From assembly GCF_008370345.1 (NCBI RefSeq), contig NZ_VTUU01000005.1, positions 224,374-288,373 of the forward strand: 64,000 nucleotides of DNA. Reading direction: 5' to 3'. Both the position numbers and the translations under genes were made by a program. The notes under the pieces are model-generated. The model was not told the DNA's origin. It saw only the letters and a program-made list of their open reading frames with translations, and searched no databases. The first letter of the stretch is position 1. Each line of letters opens with the position of its first letter. This document shows positions 17,324 through 26,418 of the stretch, in pieces. Source of the stretch: Marinobacter salinexigens (lineage in GTDB: Bacteria; Pseudomonadota; Gammaproteobacteria; Pseudomonadales; Oleiphilaceae).

Positions 17324-18079
17324 TTACTGCTGGCAACCCTGCCTTGAAAAATCCCGTGTAACCATCTGCAGGGCTTCTACGTCCAGAAGCTCCACTTCAC
17401 GGCCTCGGGCCTTGATAATGCCCTGATTCTGGAATCGGGTGAATACCCGGCTGACGGTTTCTACCGCCAGGCCCAGGAAGTTGGCAATGTCATTGCGGGG
17501 CATGGGCAGGCTGAAGTTTGTGCCGGACATGCGCCGACGCTGGAAACGGCTGGACAATGACAGCAGCAGAGCAGCAATCCGCTCTTCCGCTGTATTTTTG
17601 CTCAGCAGCATGGTCAGCTGGTGGCTGTTTTGGATTTCCTGGCTCATCAGGTGGTACATGTGATGTTGTAGCCCGGGAATCTTGCCGGTCAGATCCTCCA
17701 GTTTTTCTACTGGGAACTCACACACGCTGGTGCGCTCAAGGGCCTTGGCGGTGCAGGCGTAGTGCTCGCCGCTCATGCTATCCAGGCCAATCAATTCGCC
17801 TGGCATGAAAAAGCCCGTGACCTGTTCCTCACCACCTTCAGTGATGATCGATGTTTTCACAGAGCCACTTTTGACCGCAAAGCAGGAGCGGAACGGTGTG
17901 CTCTGATCAAAAATATGTTCCCCACGATTGAAAATCCGGCCCTGCTGGACGATGTCTTCCAGCCGCTCAAGATCATTATCTTCGACCGCCAGAGGCAGGC
18001 AGAGATTGCTGAGACTGCACTGCTGGCAAGATGCTTTGAGGGGAGATTTGACCTGGTGGAGTCGAATTGCTTGTGCCAT
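17324..18079 (-). CDS. anr: Anr/FNR oxygen-sensing regulator
   Basis: A 251-residue CRP/FNR-family activator of anaerobic genes. Cys18, Cys21, Cys27 (SCQQCSLSNLC) and Cys109 (HYAC) are placed to bind the oxygen-labile 4Fe-4S cluster. The cyclic-nucleotide-like domain follows, then the dimer helix. The recognition helix VETVSRVFTRF carries the E-x2-SR residues that read TTGAT. ATG 18079 is favoured over a TTG at 18097. A perfect FNR box lies 20 nt upstream of the start, implying autoregulation. Confidence 0.95.
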   Translation of the reverse strand: MAQAIRLHQVKSPLKASCQQCSLSNLCLPLAVEDNDLERLEDIVQQGRIFNRGEHIFDQSTPFRSCFAVKSGSVKTSIITEGGEEQVTGFFMPGELIGLDSMSGEHYACTAKALERTSVCEFPVEKLEDLTGKIPGLQHHMYHLMSQEIQNSHQLTMLLSKNTAEERIAALLLSLSSRFQRRRMSGTNFSLPMPRNDIANFLGLAVETVSRVFTRFQNQGIIKARGREVELLDVEALQMVTRDFSRQGCQQ

Positions 18080-18098
18080 AGCTGACGCGCCGACCAAT

Positions 18099-18112
18099 TT
18101 GATTCATATCAA
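18099..18112. promoter_or_regulatory. Perfect FNR/Anr box
   Basis: TTGATTCATATCAA matches the TTGAT-N4-ATCAA consensus exactly. It lies 20-33 bp before the anr start codon. That is too close for class II activation unless the start of transcription is very near, so repression of anr by its own product is the simpler reading. Confidence 0.85.
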
Positions 18113-18186
18113 AGGCATACCTTAATACGCTTCTAAGGTTTTGCCAATAACAAAAAAGCTGGGGATAGGAAGTTATTTCAGAAATC

Positions 18187-18211
18187 CGGGCGGAGGGGAA
18201 ACCCCCGCCCG
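18187..18211 (-). terminator. Probable terminator of fabB
   Basis: A GC-rich hairpin, CGGGCGG on the minus strand with its complement, lies 17 bp after the fabB stop. Only a short T run (GATTTCTG) follows, so the assignment is moderate. Confidence 0.5.
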
Positions 18212-18227
18212 ATGGTGCGAGCTGAGT

Positions 18228-19439
18228 TTACTGAAGTTTCTCGAAAATCAGTGACGCGTTGGTACCGCCAAACCCGAAGCTGTTGGACATGACGGTAGAG
18301 AGTTCCGCGTTTTTCGCGTCCGGGCCAACGAGGGGAAGATCGCTGATTTTTTCATCCACTTCGCTGAGGTTAGCCGTACCTGCCATGAATCCATTTTGCA
18401 GCATGAGCAGGGAGTAGATAGCCTCATGGACACCTGCGGCACCGAGAGAATGGCCAGACAGTGACTTGGTGGAGGAAATGGCCGGGATATCGTCCCCGAA
18501 GGTTGCTCGCACTGCGCCCATTTCTGCCACATCACCAACCGGAGTACTGGTGCCGTGGGCATTGATGTACTCCACCTTGCCACGGATGGTGGCCATGGCC
18601 TGCTTCATGCAGCGCTGGGCACCTTCACCGGATGGAGCGACCATGTCGTAGCCATCCGATGTTGCGCCGTAGCCGGTCAGTTCAGCGATGATGTTGGCAC
18701 CGCGTTTTTTCGCGTGCTCCAGTTCTTCCAGAACAACCATGCCGCCGCCGCCGGCAATCACGAAACCGTCGCGGCCACTGTCGAACGGACGGGAGGCTGT
18801 TGCCGGTGAATCGTTGTATTTGGTGGAGAGTGCGCCCATGGCATCGAACATCATGGTCAGGCTCCAGTCTTCCTCTTCACCGCCACCGGCGAAGACGATG
18901 TCCTGCTTTCCGGACTGGATCTGTTCCATGGCGTGCCCGATACAGTGCGCGCTGGTGGCACAGGCAGAGGACATGGAATAGTTCACACCACGGATCTTGT
19001 AGGCAGTGGCCAGGCATGCGGACACGGTGCTGGTCATGATCCGGGGCACCATGTAAGGCCCGATGCGCTTAACACCCTTTTCCCGCATGGTGTCGGTGGC
19101 TTCCACCTGGCTGGAGCAGGATGCGCCACCAGAGCCGGCAATCAGTCCGGTACGGTCATTGGAGATCAGATCTTCGGTCAGGCCGGCCTGTGCAATAGCC
19201 TGTTCCATGGACAGGTAGCTATACATGGCAGACGGCCCCATGAAGCGCCGGATTTTGCGGTCGATCACTGAGGTATCCACGTCGGGTGATCCGGAGATCT
19301 GGCTGCGGAACCCCATTTCCTTGTAGGTTTCGTTGTAGCGAATACCGGAACGACCGGTTTTCAGGCTTTCCAGAACCTCGTCCAGTGAGTTACCCAGACA
19401 GGACACGATACCCATACCCGTGACGACGACGCGTCTCAT
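18228..19439 (-). CDS. fabB: 3-oxoacyl-[ACP] synthase I
   Basis: A 403-residue KAS I elongating fatty acids, including unsaturated intermediates. The thiolase-fold catalytic triad is intact: Cys in [10 protein letters not shown] (~161), His in [11 protein letters not shown] (~296) and His in [11 protein letters not shown] (~331). [16 protein letters not shown] opens the protein and [13 protein letters not shown] closes it. In pseudomonads fabB follows fabA; here no fabA is beside it, so fabB is transcribed alone or the pair is split. The 128-bp upstream region should hold its promoter. Confidence 0.95.
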   Translation of the reverse strand: MRRVVVTGMGIVSCLGNSLDEVLESLKTGRSGIRYNETYKEMGFRSQISGSPDVDTSVIDRKIRRFMGPSAMYSYLSMEQAIAQAGLTEDLISNDRTGLIAGSGGASCSSQVEATDTMREKGVKRIGPYMVPRIMTSTVSACLATAYKIRGVNYSMSSACATSAHCIGHAMEQIQSGKQDIVFAGGGEEEDWSLTMMFDAMGALSTKYNDSPATASRPFDSGRDGFVIAGGGGMVVLEELEHAKKRGANIIAELTGYGATSDGYDMVAPSGEGAQRCMKQAMATIRGKVEYINAHGTSTPVGDVAEMGAVRATFGDDIPAISSTKSLSGHSLGAAGVHEAIYSLLMLQNGFMAGTANLSEVDEKISDLPLVGPDAKNAELSTVMSNSFGFGGTNASLIFEKLQ

Positions 19440-19567
19440 ACACTCCTCCTGTGGCCGGCGCAGAACCGCCGCACCCTGTGACCAATGACATTGATCAACA
19501 GTGTATGCGCTTTCAAACCATTACGGTATTTGACCTTGGTAAGGGCCCGGAAGGGTGGTGGTGAAGC

Positions 19568-20494
19568 TCAGCGCCGGGCAGGTTTCCTGCGTTTTTCTTT
19601 GGTTTCTTCCTTGCGGGCAGCCTTCTCTGCTTCCAGTTTCTCCGCTTCGGCGGTTTCCCGTTCGACCATCTCCGGTGTTTCAAGGGAAATGCGGCCCAGG
19701 GTTCCACTCCGGAATTCGTTGAGCAGTACTTCGGATACTTTGTGAAGATCGGGAATGCCGCCACGGGAGAAGAAACGGCGCTTGGCTGCAATGGCGTCCA
19801 TCAGCGCCAGACCATCCACCGGTATCTGTTCCAGGCCATAACGGGCTTTGACCAGTTCAGGATAGGCCTGAATCAGATAGTCTGCCTCGAACAGGGCGAC
19901 ATCTTCGAAGTCCAGGACCGCGCTGCGAATGGCCCCGGTGATGGCCAGGCGATAACCACAGGCTTCCGGAGACAGCTTGGGCCAGAGGAATCCCGGTGTG
20001 TCGTAGAGCAGAATGTTATCCGGCAGCTTGATCGCTTGCTGGGCGCGGGTGACCGCAGGCTCGTTCCCGGTTTTGGCAACAGGGCGTCCTGCAAGGGTAT
20101 TGATGATGGTGGATTTGCCGACATTGGGGATACCCAGAATCATGACTCGCAGGGCGCTTTTCTGTCGGTCATGGTCGGGCGTCATTTCTTCCGCCAGTCT
20201 GAGGATGCCCATGGCTTCGTTGCGCTGATTGTGCGTAAGGGTGATGGTACGTACCCCCCGTTCCTGTTCCAGCCAGGATTGCCATTGCTCAGTCGTGGCC
20301 GGATCCGCGAGATCGCGCTTGTTGAGTACACGGATCAGTGGCGTGTCTCCCCTCAGGTTCGGCACCAGAGGGTTTTCGCTGCTGAAAGGAATCCTCGCAT
20401 CCAGTACCTCAATAATGAGGTCCATCTGCGGCATGACCTTTTTGATCTCCTTTCGGGCCTTGTGCATGTGCCCGGGAAACCAGTTAATCGCCAT
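19568..20494 (-). CDS. ylqF: YlqF/RbgA-family circularly permuted GTPase
   Basis: A 308-residue GTPase with permuted motif order: G4 NKRD (~58) comes before G1 GIPNVGKST (~121) and G3 DTPGFLW (~165). MAINWFPGHMHKARKEI is the family start. RbgA relatives act in 50S subunit assembly; in gammaproteobacteria the role is less studied. The C-terminal ~40 residues form a Lys/Glu/Arg-rich helix. Single gene, 128 bp upstream of fabB on the same strand. Confidence 0.88.
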   Translation of the reverse strand: MAINWFPGHMHKARKEIKKVMPQMDLIIEVLDARIPFSSENPLVPNLRGDTPLIRVLNKRDLADPATTEQWQSWLEQERGVRTITLTHNQRNEAMGILRLAEEMTPDHDRQKSALRVMILGIPNVGKSTIINTLAGRPVAKTGNEPAVTRAQQAIKLPDNILLYDTPGFLWPKLSPEACGYRLAITGAIRSAVLDFEDVALFEADYLIQAYPELVKARYGLEQIPVDGLALMDAIAAKRRFFSRGGIPDLHKVSEVLLNEFRSGTLGRISLETPEMVERETAEAEKLEAEKAARKEETKEKRRKPARR

Positions 20495-20735
20495 CTCATG
20501 TACTCCGGATGTTTGTGAACGGCGCCATTATGAAGGGGAATGACTAAACTTTCACATTTGTTTGAGTCCGCTGGTGTGGCGGATCGGGGCCGGGATGAGT
20601 GCGACGTATGTACAAAATAAAGGGGTATCGGGGTGAAAAAAGGTAGCGGGATGCTTTAGGGTGTACGGACTGAACGCAAAAACCCATTCATTCTGGTGGT
20701 TTGTGGAAAAGGCCGCCTTGTTTACGGAGAACTTT

Positions 20736-21194
20736 ATGAAGCTCGCAAAACTGTTCGGTACTGCCCTCGTTGCCCTGACATTGTCAGCTCCGGCTCTGGC
20801 ACAGCAGGCCTCTGGTGGGCAGCCGGATCAGGTGGATCAACTGGCTCAGATGGTTGGCCTGTCAGATGATCAGCAAAAGGAAATTCGCGGCATCATCGAG
20901 GATATGCAGGGCCAGATCGGCGAACTGCGCGAGGAGGCTCGCGGGCTTCAACAGGCCATGCAGGCCGAGATCAAGCCGGACTATGATGAAGATGCCATCC
21001 GTGAAAAAGCGGAAGAGCTGGGTGATGTGACTGGCGAAATTGCGGCGTTGTCTTCACTGATGCAGGCCAAGGTGGACAGTGTGTTCACGGCTGAGCAGCG
21101 TGAAGAGCTGGACAAGCGGATGAAAGAGATGCAGCAGCAAATGCAGCAACAGCGGCAGATGATGCAACAGCAGATGCAGCAGCCTGCCAATTAA
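20736..21194 (+). CDS. Periplasmic Spy/CpxP-like coiled-coil protein
   Basis: A 152-residue exported helical protein. The signal peptide MKLAKLFGTALVALTLSAPALA has a clean AxA site near 21. The mature part is acidic with long helices (LSDDQQKEIRGIIEDMQGQI, TAEQREELDKRMKEM) and ends in a Gln/Met-rich tail. LSxxQ and FTAEQREELDK resemble LTxxQ motifs of Spy/CpxP-type periplasmic chaperones and metal sensors. ATG 20736 with GGAG fits; an upstream ATG at 20661 would spoil the signal peptide. Followed by a strong terminator; function inferred only. Confidence 0.7.
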   Translation: MKLAKLFGTALVALTLSAPALAQQASGGQPDQVDQLAQMVGLSDDQQKEIRGIIEDMQGQIGELREEARGLQQAMQAEIKPDYDEDAIREKAEELGDVTGEIAALSSLMQAKVDSVFTAEQREELDKRMKEMQQQMQQQRQMMQQQMQQPAN

Positions 21195-21218
21195 GCCGGT
21201 TTGCTGATCTGACGTGGG

Positions 21219-21252
21219 AAAGGGCCGCACCTTCCGGGAGCGGCCCTTTTTT
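21219..21252 (+). terminator. Intrinsic terminator
   Basis: The stem AAAGGGCCGC/GCGGCCCTTT is followed by more T. It lies 24 bp after the Spy-like gene and 21 bp from the end of the convergent RND gene, so it probably serves both. Confidence 0.88.
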
Positions 21253-21273
21253 GTGGCTCGGATTTCTTGGTTG

Positions 21274-23754
21274 TCAGCTGAAGGGTTTCATCAGAATAAT
21301 CAGTCTGGGCAGTAAGGTAAGCGCTCCCACCAGGGCCATGAACATGGCAAAGCCCGTAAACAACCCGAAATAGATAGTCGGGATGAAGTTTGAGAGCACC
21401 AGGATCGAGAACCCGGAGATGATCGTCAGCGAGGTGTAGAACATGGCCTGTCCAATGCTCCGGTGACAGCGGTGCATGGTGGCGATGTAGTTGGCGTCTT
21501 TGCTGAATTCGACTTTGAAACGGTGGATATAGTGGATGGTATCGTCCACGGCGATGCCGACGGTGATCGCGGCAACGGTAATAGTCATCATATCCAGAGG
21601 AATCCCCAGCCACCCCATGAGCCCGAGAACCGAGCCTGCGGCCAGCAGGTTGGGGGCCATGCCTATCAGTGCCAGCTTCAGGGACCGGAACAGCAGCAGG
21701 AACATGATCATGATCGCCAGAAATACTACGCCGATGGTTTTGATCTGGGAGTCGAACAGGCTTTGCAGCATGTTGTTGTACATGACGGTCATGCCAGCGA
21801 ACAGCACCTGATCTTTGTCATATCCCAGTTCTGTGGTCAGGTGCTTGTGTATACGGTCCAGCAGGGCCTGGCGGCGCAGGTCCGGTATGGTTTCCAGAAT
21901 ACGGATGGTGAAGCGCGCCTGGTCGTATTCTTCAGAGATGTACGGGGTGAGCAGAATGTCCCGCAGGTCATCCGGCACTGCAGCCGGGACGAAGGCCAGT
22001 TCCAGTGCATCCAGCGGCTCGCCCTGATTGATCCTTGCGAGAATGTCGAGGGTGGTGTTGATGGACAGCACCTTACCCGTTTCCGGCAGACTGTCCAGGT
22101 ATTGGTGGACTTCCTCCAGCTTGCGCATTTTCTGGTAGGTGTACCAGGTGTCCCGATATTCTTCTTCCCCGTCACACTCATCAAGGAACGGATCGCAGCT
22201 GCTTGCAAACGGGTCGCTCTCGATACCGGCACTTTCGGGGGGCTTGTCGTCAGTGATCACAACGTCCAGAGGCGTGGTGCCGCCCAGCCGGTCGTCGATG
22301 GTGATCATGCCCTGATGGATTTCCGTGCTGGACTTGAAGTAGTCGATAAAGCTGTTTTCAACGGTCAGCTTATTGATGCCGACAGCACAGAGCGCAGCAA
22401 TGACAACTGAGCCGCTCAGAACGACCTTGCCGTGCTGCTCGGTAAAGCGGGCGAAGCCGTCGGTGAATGGCACCTTGTCTGAGGCCACTTTCCGGTCCCG
22501 TGGGGGCGGCAGCAATGCCAGCAGTGCGGGAAAAATAACGAAGGTGATCAGGAATGCAACCGTCAGCCCCAGGGTCATCATCCAGCCGAAATCAATGACA
22601 GGACGGATACCGCTGAAGGTTAACGACCCAAAAGCGACGATGGTGGTGATGGCCATATAGAAGCAAGGCTTGATCATTGCCATCACGGTCTGCCTGAGGA
22701 TGGTGCCTGGTTTGGCCTCCGGTTCATCATGCTGGAACTCCCGGTAACGGACGATCAGGTGGATGGTCAGCGAGAGCGTCATGATCAGCAGCAGGGATAT
22801 GAAATTGGACGAGATGACGGTAACCGGCCACTTGGCCCAGCCCAGAAGGCCCACCATGAGCCAGACGGTAAATCCGCAGCACAGCAGTGGGACCAGCACC
22901 CACCGCCACTGGCGGAAAATAATCGCAAGGGTGATCAACAGGAACGCGAGCACGCCGAAGCCAAAGGTGGAGAGGTCGTTTTCGATGAAGCGGATCATAT
23001 CCGCCACGATCATGGGTACACCGCCGAGATGGATCTCCGCGTTGTTCCTGTAGCGTTGCAGAATGTCCCTGACCTCGCGGATGGTGGCATCCCGTTCCTT
23101 GCCCAGGGTGGCGGTGTAACGAATGAATTCTTCTCTGGCCTGCTCGAGATCCGCAAGCTCGGCTTCCGTCGCCGAACCGCTGGTGGCTTTGTCCCGCAGT
23201 GTGTCCCGCTTCCTCAGGAGGTCAAAGTAACGCTCCGGGGTGGGGAGGTTCACCTGAATCGCGGTCGTTTTTGCGTCTTCGCTGATCAGCAGGTTGGGGT
23301 ATAGAGGGTTGTCCAGCAGCGCGGCACGGGCAGTTTCAGGCGAGACATCGTTACCATCGAGGGTCTTGATCTCGCTGTCGACCGTATCCAGTGTCAGGTC
23401 CGGGCTGTGCAGTAAAGGGACGTTGAGAATGCTGTTGGTTGAACCCACTGCGTCCAGGGCCTGAAGCTCATCTCTCAGGCGTCTCAGTTGGCTGAGCCCG
23501 GCTTCGGTGAACAACTCATCCTCAGGCGTGTAGGTAACCACCAGAAAATCGTCGGATGTGGTGAACCGTCGATTGACCTGTCGGTATTCCTCCAGTGAAC
23601 GGTCATTTTCAAGAACCAGGGATTCTGCTGAAGCGTCGAGTCGGAACTGTCCGAACTTGAGGGCTGACACGGCCAGCAAAAGGCCAAAAACAACCAGAAC
23701 GATAAGCGGATGGGGAAGGATCAGGCGATCATAGAAGGCACTGAGGCGTCTCAT
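21274..23754 (-). CDS. RND-superfamily (MMPL-type) exporter
   Basis: An 826-residue inner-membrane RND protein of the hydrophobe/MmpL type. It has TM1 at ~14-32, a large periplasmic loop to ~250, a five-helix bundle ~255-410, TM7 ~430-450, a second loop, and a final five-helix bundle from ~650. GIAVDDTIHYIHRFK in the second bundle carries the acidic residues usual for proton coupling. The family moves lipids or hydrophobic compounds; no outer-membrane or adaptor gene is adjacent. It follows lipA by 93 bp on the same strand. A second, distinct RND protein is at 49190. Confidence 0.85.
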   Translation of the reverse strand: MRRLSAFYDRLILPHPLIVLVVFGLLLAVSALKFGQFRLDASAESLVLENDRSLEEYRQVNRRFTTSDDFLVVTYTPEDELFTEAGLSQLRRLRDELQALDAVGSTNSILNVPLLHSPDLTLDTVDSEIKTLDGNDVSPETARAALLDNPLYPNLLISEDAKTTAIQVNLPTPERYFDLLRKRDTLRDKATSGSATEAELADLEQAREEFIRYTATLGKERDATIREVRDILQRYRNNAEIHLGGVPMIVADMIRFIENDLSTFGFGVLAFLLITLAIIFRQWRWVLVPLLCCGFTVWLMVGLLGWAKWPVTVISSNFISLLLIMTLSLTIHLIVRYREFQHDEPEAKPGTILRQTVMAMIKPCFYMAITTIVAFGSLTFSGIRPVIDFGWMMTLGLTVAFLITFVIFPALLALLPPPRDRKVASDKVPFTDGFARFTEQHGKVVLSGSVVIAALCAVGINKLTVENSFIDYFKSSTEIHQGMITIDDRLGGTTPLDVVITDDKPPESAGIESDPFASSCDPFLDECDGEEEYRDTWYTYQKMRKLEEVHQYLDSLPETGKVLSINTTLDILARINQGEPLDALELAFVPAAVPDDLRDILLTPYISEEYDQARFTIRILETIPDLRRQALLDRIHKHLTTELGYDKDQVLFAGMTVMYNNMLQSLFDSQIKTIGVVFLAIMIMFLLLFRSLKLALIGMAPNLLAAGSVLGLMGWLGIPLDMMTITVAAITVGIAVDDTIHYIHRFKVEFSKDANYIATMHRCHRSIGQAMFYTSLTIISGFSILVLSNFIPTIYFGLFTGFAMFMALVGALTLLPRLIILMKPFS

Positions 23755-23763
23755 TTAGTCACA

Positions 23764-23788
23764 ACTCTGCTGAAAACGAGAGCAGAGT
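23764..23788. repeat. Inverted repeat upstream of RND gene
   Basis: ACTCTGCT and AGCAGAGT flank a 9-nt spacer, about 10 nt before the RND start codon. It could be an operator over the translation start or a weak lipA terminator; no T tract follows. Confidence 0.45.
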
Positions 23789-23847
23789 GTGCCACAAACC
23801 TCAGTGCCTGTGACCGTCAGCGCGGCTTTTCAACCGGCTGTCAGGTT

Positions 23848-24897
23848 TTAGTCGATGGCTTTTACCGGGATCTGCAGGGCGTTGGAGGTTTCGGGAACCT
23901 CGGGAACGGCCAGTCCCAGGTTGTTCTTGTCAAAGACCTTGTCGGCACGGTAACTGGAGCGAACCATCGGGCCTGAGGGTACTTCCATAAAACCTTTTTC
24001 CAGGCCGATGTCGCGATAGCGATTGAACTCCTCTGGAGTCACGTAGCGTTCGACCGGAAGGTGGTTCGGTGTCGGGCGCAGATACTGTCCTAGGGTGAGG
24101 ATATCCACGCCAATGGCGCGAAGGTCATCCATGGTTTGCAGGATTTCCTCTTCGGTCTCGCCCAGCCCCAGCATCAGGCTGGTTTTGGTCAGAACATCCG
24201 GGTTGTGTTTTTTGGCGTGCTCAAGAACGCTAAGAGTCTTCTGGTAACCCGCACGTGGGTCGCGTACCCGGCGGGTCAGGCGCTCGACGGTTTCCACGTT
24301 CTGTGCGAACACATCCAGGCCAGAATCAACGACCAGTTCAACGTTGCTCATCACCGCGTCGAAGTCCGGGGTCAGGGCTTCAACAGCCACCTCCGGGGTG
24401 CGTTGCTTGATGGCGGAAACGCAGGCTGCGTAGTGGGCGGCACCGCCGTCTTCGAGGTCGTCCCGGTCGACTGAGGTAAGAACGATGTAGCGCAGCCCCA
24501 TAAGCTCAACGGATTTTGCGGTGTTTTCCGGTTCGTCATGATCGAGCCAGCCGTTCGGGTTGCCGGTGTCGACGGCACAGAACTTACAGGCGCGAGTACA
24601 CACGGAACCCATGACCATGATGGTGGCTGTGCCATTGGTCCAGCATTCCCCGATATTGGGGCAATGGGATTCCTGGCACACCGTGCTGAGCTTGTGCTCA
24701 GTTACATTACGGCGCACGGCGTCGTAGCGCTCACCGCCCGGCATCCGGGCTCTCAGCCATTTGGGTTTTCGCTCTACCGGCTTGCTTTCGTCGCTGGCAG
24801 TGGAAGAACGTTTAACGCCGTCCTTGATGGCGGAGAATCCGTGTTCGTTGCGGAATTTTGTGCCGCTGGTAATACGGGGCTTTGCGCTTTCGCTCAT
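23848..24897 (-). CDS. lipA: Lipoyl synthase
   Basis: A 349-residue radical-SAM enzyme inserting two sulfurs into octanoyl-carrier proteins. The auxiliary cluster motif is [12 protein letters not shown] (~74-85) and the radical-SAM motif is CTRACKFC (~100-107). The C-terminal serine ligand is in [12 protein letters not shown]. The N-terminal ~60 residues are basic and variable, as in the family. lipB is not adjacent here. A short inverted repeat sits 19-39 nt upstream of the start. Confidence 0.97.
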   Translation of the reverse strand: MSESAKPRITSGTKFRNEHGFSAIKDGVKRSSTASDESKPVERKPKWLRARMPGGERYDAVRRNVTEHKLSTVCQESHCPNIGECWTNGTATIMVMGSVCTRACKFCAVDTGNPNGWLDHDEPENTAKSVELMGLRYIVLTSVDRDDLEDGGAAHYAACVSAIKQRTPEVAVEALTPDFDAVMSNVELVVDSGLDVFAQNVETVERLTRRVRDPRAGYQKTLSVLEHAKKHNPDVLTKTSLMLGLGETEEEILQTMDDLRAIGVDILTLGQYLRPTPNHLPVERYVTPEEFNRYRDIGLEKGFMEVPSGPMVRSSYRADKVFDKNNLGLAVPEVPETSNALQIPVKAID

Positions 24898-24915
24898 TGA
24901 CCGGAGGCTCTCAAC

Positions 24916-24936
24916 TTAGGGTATGGAGAACCCTAA
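24916..24936. promoter_or_regulatory. Inverted repeat in lipA leader
   Basis: TTAGGGT and ACCCTAA flank a 7-nt spacer close to the lipA start. It is a possible operator; no known factor is matched. Confidence 0.35.
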
Positions 24937-24991
24937 AGGTTAATCCCCGGAGAGTGGAGTTACAAGGCGGGTAAGGGCAATCACGGGGGTG

Positions 24992-25017
24992 CCGGGCACG
25001 ACATTGGTCGTACCCGG
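24992..25017 (-). terminator. Possible terminator of the sulfhydrylase gene
   Basis: CCGGGTACGAC pairs with GTCGTGCCCGG (one G-U pair, loop of 4) 11 bp after the gene. There is no T tract, so termination strength is uncertain. Confidence 0.4.
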
Positions 25018-25027
25018 TTGATGTCTA

Positions 25028-26305
25028 TCAAGCCTGAGATTTCTCCAGGGCCTGGGTAACGTCGGCAATGATGTCATCGACATGTTCGATGCCGATAGAC
25101 AATCGGACAAGATCCTCACTGACGCCCGCGCTCTTCAACTCGTCTGCATTGAGCTGGCGGTGAGTCGTGGTGGCCGGATGGCAGGCCAGGGATTTGGCAT
25201 CGCCGATATTCACCAGGCGCAGGATAAGATCCAGTGCGTCAATGAATTTCGCGCCCGCTTCCCGACCACCCTTGATGCCGAAACTCAGGATGCCGGAGGC
25301 TTTGCCGCCGCAGATTTTTTCGCAGGTGGCCTTATAGGGGCTGCTGTCGAGGGCTGCGTAGTTTACCCATTCCACGGCAGGGTGATCCTCAAGGAATCGC
25401 GCCACCTTCTCGGCATTCTCACAATGGCGTTCCATGCGCAGGGCCAGGGTTTCCATGCCCTGCATGATCAGGAATGAGTTGAACGGAGACAGGGCAGCAC
25501 CGGTGTTGCGGAGCGGAACAACCCGGCAGCGACCGATAAAGGCGGCAGGTCCCAGCGCTTCGGTGTAGACCACGCCGTGATAGGACGGGTCTGGCTGGTT
25601 CATCATAGGGAACTTATCTGCGCTGGCTTTCCAGTCGAATTTACCAGAATCAACGACCACGCCCGCCACGGTTGTGCCGTGTCCGCCCGCGTACTTGGTG
25701 AGCGAGTGGATGACGATATCGGCACCGTGTTCAAAGGGGCGGCACAGGATCGGGGTAGCAACGGTATTGTCTACGATCAGAGGGATGCCATGCTTGTGAG
25801 CGATCTCTGCCCAGCGTTGCAGGTCGACCACGTTGCCCGCAGGGTTACCGATAGACTCACAGAACAGGGCGCGGGTCTGATCGTCGATGGCCTTCTCTAC
25901 GGCGTCGAAGTCATCATGAGGCACCATGCGGCACTCAATACCCTGGTTGGGCAGGGAGTGGGCGAACAGGTTGTAGGTTCCGCCATAGAGTTGGCTGGTG
26001 CTGACAATGTTGTTGCCGACCCGGCAGATAGTCTGCAGCGCGTAGGTGATGGCTGCCATGCCAGATGCTACTGCCAGAGCACCCACGCCACCTTCAAGGG
26101 CAGTCATCCTTTCTTCAAGAACGCCATTGGTGGGATTCATGATTCGGGTGTAGATGTTGCCCTGTACCTTCAGATCGAACAGATCAGCGCCATGCTGGGT
26201 ATCGTCAAAGGTGTAAGACGTCGTCTGGTAGATCGGAGTCGTGGCGGCCCTGGTGGTAGGGTCGCTTTTAAACCCGGCGTGGAGCGCGAGAGTTTCCGGT
26301 TTCAT
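25028..26305 (-). CDS. metY: O-acetylhomoserine sulfhydrylase
   Basis: A 425-residue PLP enzyme of the Cys/Met metabolism family, making homocysteine from O-acetylhomoserine and sulfide. Features: MKPETLALHAGFKSDPTTRAA start, YTRIMNPTNGVLEERMTALEGG, the PLP lysine in VIHSLTKYAGGHG, and C-terminal LACHPATTTHRQL. The long insert between ~215 and 265 (KFPMMNQPDPSYHG) is the mark of the MetY type rather than MetB/MetC. ATG 26305 with AAGGA replaces an upstream in-frame start at 26365. Acts in the cytoplasm in methionine synthesis. Confidence 0.93.
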   Translation of the reverse strand: MKPETLALHAGFKSDPTTRAATTPIYQTTSYTFDDTQHGADLFDLKVQGNIYTRIMNPTNGVLEERMTALEGGVGALAVASGMAAITYALQTICRVGNNIVSTSQLYGGTYNLFAHSLPNQGIECRMVPHDDFDAVEKAIDDQTRALFCESIGNPAGNVVDLQRWAEIAHKHGIPLIVDNTVATPILCRPFEHGADIVIHSLTKYAGGHGTTVAGVVVDSGKFDWKASADKFPMMNQPDPSYHGVVYTEALGPAAFIGRCRVVPLRNTGAALSPFNSFLIMQGMETLALRMERHCENAEKVARFLEDHPAVEWVNYAALDSSPYKATCEKICGGKASGILSFGIKGGREAGAKFIDALDLILRLVNIGDAKSLACHPATTTHRQLNADELKSAGVSEDLVRLSIGIEHVDDIIADVTQALEKSQA

Positions 26306-26418
26306 CGCTACGTTCCTTGCTGTTGGATTGTTCTTGGTTTCGTCCGGCTCTGGAGTATGCCACATCCGATGTGGCGGGCGTACAGGCCAGCTTGTCCTGA
26401 ATTTGCTTGCGGGCTTTT

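Noticed and set aside
21463..22410. 315-codon plus-strand frame opposite the RND gene
   Set aside because: Antisense shadow; RND homology on the other strand is continuous.
26306..26418. SAM-type riboswitch before metY
   Set aside because: The 113-bp leader shows no recognisable SAM riboswitch core or terminator-antiterminator pair.
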